In this document: positions 61,401-64,000 of the stretch, one piece after another
Position numbering within the stretch: position 1 is the first letter of the stretch
How the letters are laid out: every line of letters starts with the position of its first letter
Origin: Lytechinus pictus
Taxonomy: Eukaryota; Echinodermata; Echinoidea; Temnopleuroida; Toxopneustidae
Direction of reading: 5' to 3'
Assembly (NCBI RefSeq): GCF_037042905.1
Contig: NC_087262.1
Coordinates: 21,929,501 to 21,993,500, forward strand
Length of the DNA: 64,000 nt
The notes under the pieces: generated by a model
Database searches by the model: none
Told to the model about the DNA's origin: nothing
Seen by the model: only the letters and a program-made list of their open reading frames with translations
Position numbers and translations under genes: made by a program

Positions 61401-63821
61401 AATTCTATATCTAATTTATGCATATAATTTGTCCAATATCGTATCTTTCAGTATCAATGATTAAAAATGTTTCGTTAAACTATATTTTGATGACGTTTGG
61501 AATCGTAAAAGTCCGTATAATTATCATCATTTTACAAAGAAACCGTTATGGTTTACTTTCGTAAACTATTAAAATTGGGTCTCCCGGGGGTACCCATCTC
61601 AACGTCCACAAGTGATTTTTTAGTCATGAAATGAATTATTCATAATCTAATTTTCTCTGCTATTGAATGCTCCAGTCTTCATGGTCTAAGTATGTATGAT
61701 GCATAATTCACCTGTGCTATTATTTTGAAAAGATTTATTTCCCAATTTATCATAATATTTGCAATTTTGTAATAATTTTTCTTTTTGAAAATTATGCTAT
61801 TTTGTGACTAAGGCTACGTCTCGTCTGCTCTTTTTACCGATAGTATCGATATCGATATCAAGGTATTGTAGTTAGGAAGCCTTTCGAGAAACAGGTTTAG
61901 TAAGATTGGAACTAACTCCGTGGTTGGTGGATAAAGATATGACTAACTTGTCCATGTGTTGAGAAACGGGCCCCAGGTGGTTATTGTTCAAAGCATATGG
62001 GAGATTACAAAATACAGTACAAAATTAATTACTAAACAGGTCAATGTAATTTATAACATTCAGTATGCAGCACAATGCATGTGTCAATGATGTAGTAAAC
62101 ATACATAATGAATACAATAATTCAACTCTTAACCCTTGAAATTGATACTACGAAGCAAAACTGAGGGCAAGAAAAGTATGAAATATAAGTGCCACTCCAG
62201 CTATCATTAAAAGAGTGATGTTATCGTATATCTCATATTTTTGTTTGTTTTTTGTTCAATTTCATTGTCTTTATTTTATGCAGGTACTGACATATGCGGT
62301 ACCACTTGCGCTGAGATAATAAAGATCATTAAAAGCATTGCTTTCAAAGAATGGTTATTTTTTGTATTATACATTCACAATTTTATTGTAACAGATGGAT
62401 ATTGATATTTTGTTCATGTGTGTATCTTAATTATGAATTCATCTGTTGCAATGCATATATTGGCATATCTAAGAAAATCGGTGCTTGTGGGCCAAGTGCC
62501 TAGATTACGCCACTTCCAACACCCGATGAAAGGACAGTCAACGAGTTCCAATTATTGATGCATTTTGGCATCTTTGGTTGTTCCTCAGTTTTGCTCCAAG
62601 AATATAAAGACAGCTACAGGATAGACTTATTTCAAAAAGAATAAAACCATGGAAAATATTAACTTATGCTGTATTTATCATAGACCACTTAGAGATTCTA
62701 GATGAAGGAAGTGTTTTCTTATGTAGGCAGGTTTATTGTATCCCCCAAACAGAGTTCGGAGGATACTATGGATTTGGCCTCGTCGCGCTGCCGCGTCCGC
62801 TGCAGAGATTTCCTTGTGAGCTGTCTATCAGCTGCATTTCTTCTCCGATCGTCTTCAAATTTGGCATGAAGGTTGAGTATGGTATAGCAAAGAAGCCTAT
62901 CGATTTGGGTGTGGGCGGAGACATCATTGCCATGGTAACAAGAGTTTTTTTGTGGAAATAGATGAGATGTCCTTGTGAGCGCTCTACCAGCTGCATTTCT
63001 TTTCCGATCATCTTCAAATGTGGCATGAAGGTCCATTATGGTAGAGCAAAGCTGCCTATTGATGTTGGTTTGGGCGGAGACATCGTTGCCATGGTAACAA
63101 TATTTTTGTGGAAAATTTGGTAAAACCTGTAACTTCTGCTTTTTTCCCCAGTTTTTCATAACAGTTGGCACACAGAAGCAATATTAGAAGGTGAAGTGAA
63201 GATGCCTATCATTGTTGTCGGGGGGTCTTAGGGTTAGGTTTATAATATATATTATCCAGATTACTCTATAATTGTATTCCCCAACAGGTGATATTGGACA
63301 ATATTTTAGATTCTGCAGAGTCATGCTGCTACGTCATGTTATTGTCATCAAATTTGGTACCCACAGGCAAAATGTGGGCAGGGTCATTGTCGCCATGACA
63401 ATTGTATTTATTGTCAAATATCTGTGTGAGCTCTATATATCGCAATGACGGATGACGCGGTGGGTTCGGGGGATACATGTACTCGGCCGCGCAACCCGCC
63501 GAGCATCTCTAGTTTCTTTTTGAAATAATCTTTTTAACCTTCATGCCCATATTTTGCACCCACCCCCAGAGTGTGGGCTCCTTTCTGGGGGCATGTGCCC
63601 GTTTGCTCTCCCCAAGTTTAACCACTGAATTTATGTGTTAATTTCCATATATTGATATCAGCTAATCGGCAAAGCCGCGAAGGTTGTCATGATAGATGGA
63701 TTAGATGTTCATGTCAGAACAAAGGACTATAGTAGGTTCATCTTCAATGCAGTCAACCTAACTCCGACCATCTATCATGCTTTGGATGCTGAAGGGAAAA
63801 GATTGGCAGAAGATTATATAA
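27943..63821 (+). CDS. MIB2-like: Gene 2: mind bomb (MIB)-family E3 ligase, 5' part
   Basis: Coding exons seen: 27943-28198, 28948-29122, 56920-57093, 58192-58301, 59685-59795, 60714-60818 and 63662-63821, continuing beyond the window. Domain order is MIB/HERC2, ZZ finger, C-terminal half of a second MIB/HERC2-like domain, then REP-type repeats with an LQFGHGGW motif. Only MIB-family ligases are known to have this architecture; MIB proteins ubiquitinate Delta/Jagged-type Notch ligands at the plasma membrane and endosomes. All joins are in phase except 29122 to 56920, where an exon of length 3k+2 is missing or unrecognised. The ankyrin and RING exons would lie to the right. An ortholog of MIB1 rather than MIB2 cannot be excluded. 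Confidence 0.8.
28948..29122 (+). CDS. Gene 2 exon: ZZ-type zinc finger
   Basis: Acceptor ctttttag, donor ATGGG/gtaaat, 175 nt. Counting from the ATG at 27943, zinc ligands are C93, C96, C108, C111, C117, C120, H126 and H130, the complete ZZ set (WCDGC, RCTEC, LCTTC, HDLSH). All eight are intact, so the domain should fold. The exon ends in phase 2, which does not match the next recognised exon. Confidence 0.93.
29401..29550. mobile_element. hAT-like MITE, 150 bp, exact 8-bp target duplication
   Basis: Ends CAGTGGCGGATCCAGG and CCTGGATCCTCCCCTG, flanked by gcctaaga at 29393-29400 and 29551-29558. The interior carries G and C runs and gaagacctttttttt. Confidence 0.93.
29559..31818. other. Gene 2 giant intron, first part
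   Basis: Contains a MITE-like start near 29998 (ctttaaagggattgtttca), C/G runs at 30751-30760, 31069-31080 and 31289-31302, a (GT)n run at 31118-31138 and a T-run at 31449-31464. A short + frame, 30790-30908, ends in a stop and has no recognised similarity. The second MIB/HERC2 exon was looked for and not found. Confidence 0.4.
31819..32372. mobile_element. CCCGGGGGGGCCACTT element with 8-bp target duplication
   Basis: Ends CCCGGGGGGGCCACTTCC and the complement closing at CCCCGGG, inner ends gtggataccatgcgcgac/gtcgcgcatggtatcc, flanked by atgaaacc at 31811-31818 and 32373-32380. The interior is a loose array of acaagtattgg- and ctaaacacg-type units. Confidence 0.9.
32381..33290. other. Gene 2 intron, LINE-tail-like and simple sequence
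   Basis: 32430-32640 (ggttttattcacgattaaaa then AT-rich) resembles a LINE 3' end in reverse. 32994-33110 holds a C-run and a purine-rich run. No gene. Confidence 0.35.
33811..35453. mobile_element. hAT-like element with a LINE inserted
   Basis: Left end CAGTGGCGTATCTAG, right end CTAGATACGCC then atg. The target duplication is degraded (catgtcca against catgtaat). The 34200-34870 LINE tail splits it. Confidence 0.65.
34200..34870 (-). mobile_element. L2/CR1-type LINE 3' end
   Basis: The minus frame 34849-34406 encodes a reverse transcriptase C-terminus: RLQNSAARLLTYTKKYDSIS, LQSLHWLPVDKRISFKI, GPKLWNRLP. The 3' UTR ends in an (att)n tail (34200-34270 on +) next to gcgccatgagcaccgaaagg on the minus strand. 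5'-truncated. Confidence 0.88.
35524..35561. repeat. (TA)n microsatellite
   Basis: Nearly perfect TA run. Confidence 0.95.
36141..39699. other. Gene 2 intron without recognised gene
   Basis: AT-rich with C/G runs (36352-36362, 36662-36671, 39341-39347, 39411-39424), a (gaaa)n run at 37558-37600 and more copies of the GCGCTTCGCGCTCGC motif (38812-38826, 39235-39252). No exon seen. Confidence 0.4.
39700..42016. mobile_element. 2.3-kb element made of (CC)AGTTGG / AACTGG dyad arrays, inserted in a G-run
   Basis: Ends CCCAGGACCAAAATCCA (39700) and its complement (to 42016), each abutting a G-run outside. The left arm (to about 41240) is a higher-order array of about 30-75-bp units built from aactggaaccagttgggtaa, ctggaaatcctaactggaac and ctggaaatgacttccaactg. 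The right arm (41635-42016) is built of aattgg/aactgg dyads. A non-repetitive AT-rich spacer lies between. Every unit is made of short self-complementary words. No transposase. Confidence 0.88.
42017..43112. other. Gene 2 intron; hAT-like left end and CpG-richer stretch
   Basis: 42043 starts CAGGGGTGGATCCAGG, a hAT-like left end with no right partner found. 42480-42970 is less AT-rich and contains no convincing exon. Confidence 0.35.
43113..44130. repeat. ACCATT array 1 with ACCCTTATAAAAA terminus
   Basis: Begins acccttataaaaaaaattg, then about 900 bp of accatt units every 9-15 bp (ccattcaccgtacaccattc style). The orientation flips to aatggt after about 44050. Array 2 at 54270-55326 ends with the inverted terminus. 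Confidence 0.85.
44225..44880. repeat. Two diverged direct copies of a roughly 350-bp sequence
   Basis: 44240-44580 and 44600-44870 share the order aagttcaagtaca, ggaacccagtatt, acaagtat, gacagagttt, aacaacaaa(c)tga and aagattaaac. Not identified. Confidence 0.65.
44967..45536. mobile_element. MITE-like inverted repeat, GGC(G/A)TGTTTCTACA ends
   Basis: Left ggcgtgtttctacatagaat and right attttctgtagaaacatgcc are inverted, with looser pairing further in. Confidence 0.55.
46576..46760 (+). mobile_element. tRNA-derived SINE
   Basis: A box gtggtctagtgg, B box gggtttgaatcc, then a body (ctgtgctgcactcgaccaag, gaatgcgtacccgg) shared with the SINE at 58450. Confidence 0.8.
47269..47385 (-). CDS. 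Possible coding exon of an unknown minus-strand gene
   Basis: On the minus strand: acceptor tttcatttaag, donor AAAG/gtaatt, 117 nt open in one frame, encoding DNVDGPGLSGKETTGVEHRK and PFTRKQLEFVK. Composition looks protein-like and the splice sites are good. With the candidate exon 55469-55536 read in its second frame, the join is in phase. No family recognised; chance cannot be excluded. Confidence 0.3.
47904..48325. mobile_element. Fully palindromic MITE, GCCCGAATTCA ends
   Basis: gcccgaattcaaaaaggtgg pairs with the complement ending 48325, and the inversion continues to the centre (caaacagtggactcat/gagtccactgttttg). Flanked by caatg on both sides, a 5-bp duplication. Confidence 0.88.
49039..49218 (+). 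pseudogene. RecQ-like helicase N-terminal fragment
   Basis: The frame encodes LNIDRFKDLQVDEINPAL, then KGRDVFVNLPTGYGKNVIFH. This matches the start of the RecQ helicase core: an F-x-x-L-Q motif (motif 0 region) and a Walker A loop PTGYGK(S), here with Asn where Ser/Thr normally follows Lys. There is no ATG at the front and similarity stops after about 60 residues, so it is a fragment inside a transposon, either captured from a host gene or left from a transposon-encoded helicase. Confidence 0.65.
49376..49412. repeat. (TAG)n microsatellite
   Basis: Run of tag/gta triplets. Confidence 0.9.
50060..51190. mobile_element. Non-autonomous element with long diverged inverted ends
   Basis: Left caacttcgagcaaaattttc...atgcccaccatttttcc...cgggaacagc pairs with the inverted order in 51060-51185 (gctgttcccgatattcgg, gtgggcat, gaattttgctcgaagttg). 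Arms about 130 bp; the interior has smaller inverted words. No coding sequence. Confidence 0.65.
52308..52480 (-). promoter_or_regulatory. Possible 5' exon or CpG-richer start region, minus strand
   Basis: On the minus strand a perfect donor (taaaca/gtaagt) lies at 52310, and the flanks (52090-52510) are CpG-richer than average, with a (gc)n run at 52468-52482. No start codon opens a useful frame. Could be a non-coding first exon for the 47269 candidate; weak. Confidence 0.15.
52780..52960. repeat. T/C-rich low-complexity tract
   Basis: Almost pure pyrimidine run on the + strand, giving a long meaningless open frame. Confidence 0.9.
53372..53585. mobile_element. MITE-like inverted repeat, CATTGCAAGAAA ends
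   Basis: gggacattgcaagaaacttg on the left and attttcttgcaacacc on the right are inverted, with inner gtcaatttcaaattcc/gaattttgggattgac. Just upstream, 53040-53120 and 53300-53370 are diverged direct copies of a ggaatttcaata...aatgacc unit. Confidence 0.6.
54270..55326. repeat. ACCATT array 2 ending in the inverted ACCCTTATAAAAA terminus
   Basis: Higher-order units of about 110-130 bp (ggcacatactactgagacac, accattgtataccactgag, gtatggtataccattca) repeated about seven times, then a denser accatt stretch, ending ttttataagggt at 55326. Confidence 0.85.
55469..55536 (-). CDS. Possible small coding exon of an unknown minus-strand gene
   Basis: Minus strand: acceptor tttttttttgccag, donor TATAG/gtaaga, 68 nt. 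Two frames are open. Frame 1 reads EIDEYFQTKTHKSIGNAEFK and looks more protein-like, but joined to 47385 it stops after seven more codons. Frame 2 (beginning KLMNISKQRR) joins 47269-47385 in phase. Very good splice signals; no family recognised. Confidence 0.3.
55537..56257. other. Gene 2 intron without recognised content
   Basis: AT-rich, no exon or element with clear ends, apart from a ctgtatcacaaagc.../gctttgtgttacggg inverted pair (56111-56236) that is probably a MITE. Confidence 0.45.
56264..56853. mobile_element. GC-rich element, copy 2, TTA-flanked
   Basis: Ends GGCTTAAGTCACAACTC and GAGTTGTGGCCTTAGCC, with TTA adjacent on both sides. TTA duplication fits PIF/Harbinger-type elements. 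The interior is rich in ggcgaccg/cggtcg words and shares long segments with 3135-3480. Confidence 0.7.
56920..57093 (+). CDS. Gene 2 exon: second half of a diverged MIB/HERC2 domain
   Basis: Acceptor tctctctcag, donor CTTG/gtgagt, 174 nt, opening with two bases of a split codon. Segments VGIIVKSR, NVRAAVEL, KVKFTRIIYTC and GGQMYDGHLPLLG align by eye with the end of the second MIB/HERC2 domain of MIB proteins, where the domain closes with GG, an aromatic residue and HxPxLG. The N-terminal half (RGxDW...QDGG) is not encoded here and was not found upstream. Confidence 0.7.
57120..57950. other. Gene 2 intron
   Basis: 57122-57260 (aataataataatggtatttt) looks like a reversed LINE tail. 57350-57480 is a purine-rich run. 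No exon. Confidence 0.4.
57951..58131. mobile_element. MITE with GGGCCGTTTCATAAAGC ends
   Basis: Left gggccgtttcataaagctgt, right acagctttatgaaacagccc; inner gagtgactttaagaa/ttcttaaagttgctc. Flanks ccagg and ccaga. It ends about 60 bp before the exon at 58192. Confidence 0.85.
58192..58301 (+). CDS. Gene 2 exon: REP-domain segment
   Basis: Acceptor gattttttcag, donor AAT/gtgagt, 110 nt, in phase with both neighbours. It encodes VDVGDKVFVSATPAEMDKLH and RRGLWKLGMTN, the pattern (VGDxV...L...GxWxxxM) of one REP unit in MIB proteins. Confidence 0.85.
58450..58735 (+). mobile_element. tRNA-derived SINE, full length
   Basis: A box tgtcccagtggat, perfect B box gggttcgaatccc. The body includes tgctgcactcgacccagttg, gaatgggtacccgg and aatgtggatttggcgcttta, and it ends in a T-rich tail. 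Confidence 0.88.
58946..59292 (-). mobile_element. tRNA-derived SINE, second family
   Basis: Minus-strand head tggctcagttagtaaagcgt, B box gggttcgagtc, then a body that includes cctgcactcccccaatcagt. The head resembles a Val- or Ala-type tRNA. Confidence 0.75.
59306..59603 (+). mobile_element. tRNA-derived SINE, third head type, (ATT)n tail
   Basis: Head ccatggtgtagcgcttctaa, B box tgttcgaatccc, body gggtactggtaggagacaac, tail aagcgctatataaatgcc then (att)n. It abuts the inverted SINE on its left. Confidence 0.85.
59685..59795 (+). CDS. Gene 2 exon: REP-domain segment
   Basis: Acceptor tatactcag, donor AAG/gtaata, 37 codons, phase 0 at both ends. GFVKRRTHTGDFTVTFRDGQ and TFIMSPAALKK match the beta-rich second half of a REP unit (GxVxx...DxxVxF...WxxNPAAL). 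Confidence 0.85.
60425..60632. mobile_element. Palindromic MITE, TACCATATTTTGGTAGA ends
   Basis: Left taccatattttggtagagca, right tggtctaccaaaatatggta. Inner gaaatacccccactacc and a perfect tgacctcatgaatac/gtattcatgaggtca pair. Ends 80 bp before the exon at 60714. Confidence 0.88.
60714..60818 (+). CDS. Gene 2 exon: REP-domain segment with GHGGW
   Basis: Acceptor ttattttcag, donor AAG/gtcatt, 35 codons, phase 0 at both ends. LGQFVCINDDIEMVKRLQFG followed by HGGWTRSM is the most conserved REP signature (V...D...LQxGHGGW). Confidence 0.9.
60943..61972. mobile_element. 1.0-kb element with GGCCCGTTTCTCAACA ends and 5-bp duplication
   Basis: Left ggcccgtttctcaacacctt, right gtgttgagaaacgggcc, flanked by ccagg at 60938-60942 and 61973-61977. 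The interior has further ggtttcacgaag/tttcgagaaac-type inverted words. No coding sequence. Confidence 0.85.
62740..63500. repeat. Repeat with a roughly 180-bp duplicated unit
   Basis: 62810-62940 and 62970-63110 are tandem diverged copies (agctgcatttct, ccgatcgtcttcaaat, ggcggagacatc, ttgccatggtaaca). A related end (atgacgcggtgggttcgggg) is at 63447-63500. The long minus-strand frame across it is an artefact. Confidence 0.7.
63662..63821 (+). CDS. Gene 2 exon: REP-domain segment, last exon in window
   Basis: Acceptor tgatatcag, donor ATAA/gtaagt (a perfect U1 match), 160 nt, entering in phase 0 and leaving with one base. It encodes GKAAKVVMIDGLDVHVRTKD followed by SRFIFNAVNLTPTIYHAL, the closing half of a second REP unit. 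The gene continues right of 64000. Confidence 0.87.
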
Positions 63822-63823
63822 GT

Positions 63824-64000
63824 AAGTGATGATGATGATGATTGTAGTGGTGGTTAAGGTGATGATGATGATGATGATGTAGTGATGATGATGAAGATGA
63901 TGATGTTGAAGATGATGAAGATTATGTTGTTGAAGATGATGATGATGAAGATGATGATGTTGAAGATTGATGATGATGATGATGATGGTGGTGATGATAA
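63824..64000. repeat. (GATGAT)n microsatellite
   Basis: GAT/GAA triplet run starting at the donor of the last exon and continuing past the window edge. Confidence 0.95.

Noticed and set aside
62719-63171. 150-codon minus-strand frame
   Set aside because: Covers a tandemly duplicated repeat; the internal duplication matches the DNA repeat, and splice sites and domains are absent.

Overview
Organism: this is nuclear DNA of an animal. Genes are split by GT-AG introns, and most of the window is AT-rich non-coding DNA full of transposon relics, SINEs with tRNA-like heads, CR1/L2-type LINE tails, MITEs and minisatellites. The repeat style (short palindromic elements, hAT-like elements starting CAGTGGCG, long G/C runs, a 163-bp repeat rich in GGTCA) fits a marine invertebrate deuterostome, most likely an echinoderm. 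That assignment rests on repeat style and gene type, not on a database match. Genes: two partial genes of the mind bomb (MIB) E3 ubiquitin ligase family lie head to tail on the + strand. Gene 1 (first visible exon at 838, stop at 17157) is the 3' part: seven exons encoding degenerate ankyrin repeats, a basic Ser/Lys linker, a short coiled coil and a half-lost RING finger. Gene 2 (first coding exon at 27943, continuing past the right edge) is the 5' part: a MIB/HERC2 domain, a complete ZZ zinc finger, the second half of another MIB/HERC2-like domain, then REP-type exons. The ankyrin/RING part of gene 2 should lie beyond the window. Reading phases match at every join except ZZ exon to 56920, where at least one coding exon of length 3k+2 is missing or unrecognised inside a 27.8-kb gap. 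Layout: 1-7.5 kb, gene 1 ankyrin exons with a LINE tail and MITEs in the introns. 7.5-16.2 kb, one large intron holding a 4.5-kb fold-back element with an inner element that carries nuclear-receptor-type DR1 motifs, flanked by inverted copies of a 15-bp minisatellite. 16.2-17.2 kb, linker and RING exons. 17.2-27.9 kb, intergenic: hAT-like elements with exact 8-bp target duplications, two tRNA-like copies, several palindromic MITEs and a possible TATA promoter with a first exon near 23.6 kb. 27.9-29.1 kb, start of gene 2. 29.1-56.9 kb, a giant intron made of nested transposons, including a 2.3-kb array of short dyads, two ACCATT arrays and a four-level nest carrying a helicase-like fragment. 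56.9-63.8 kb, the remaining gene 2 exons separated by SINEs and MITEs. No classical bacterial, CRISPR or viral system is present. How the genes fit together: MIB proteins ubiquitinate Notch ligands and promote their endocytosis. The N-terminal MIB/ZZ part binds substrate and the C-terminal RINGs give ligase activity. Gene 1 has lost RING zinc ligands and is probably not an active ligase. The most unusual content is in the transposon structures rather than in a new gene system.
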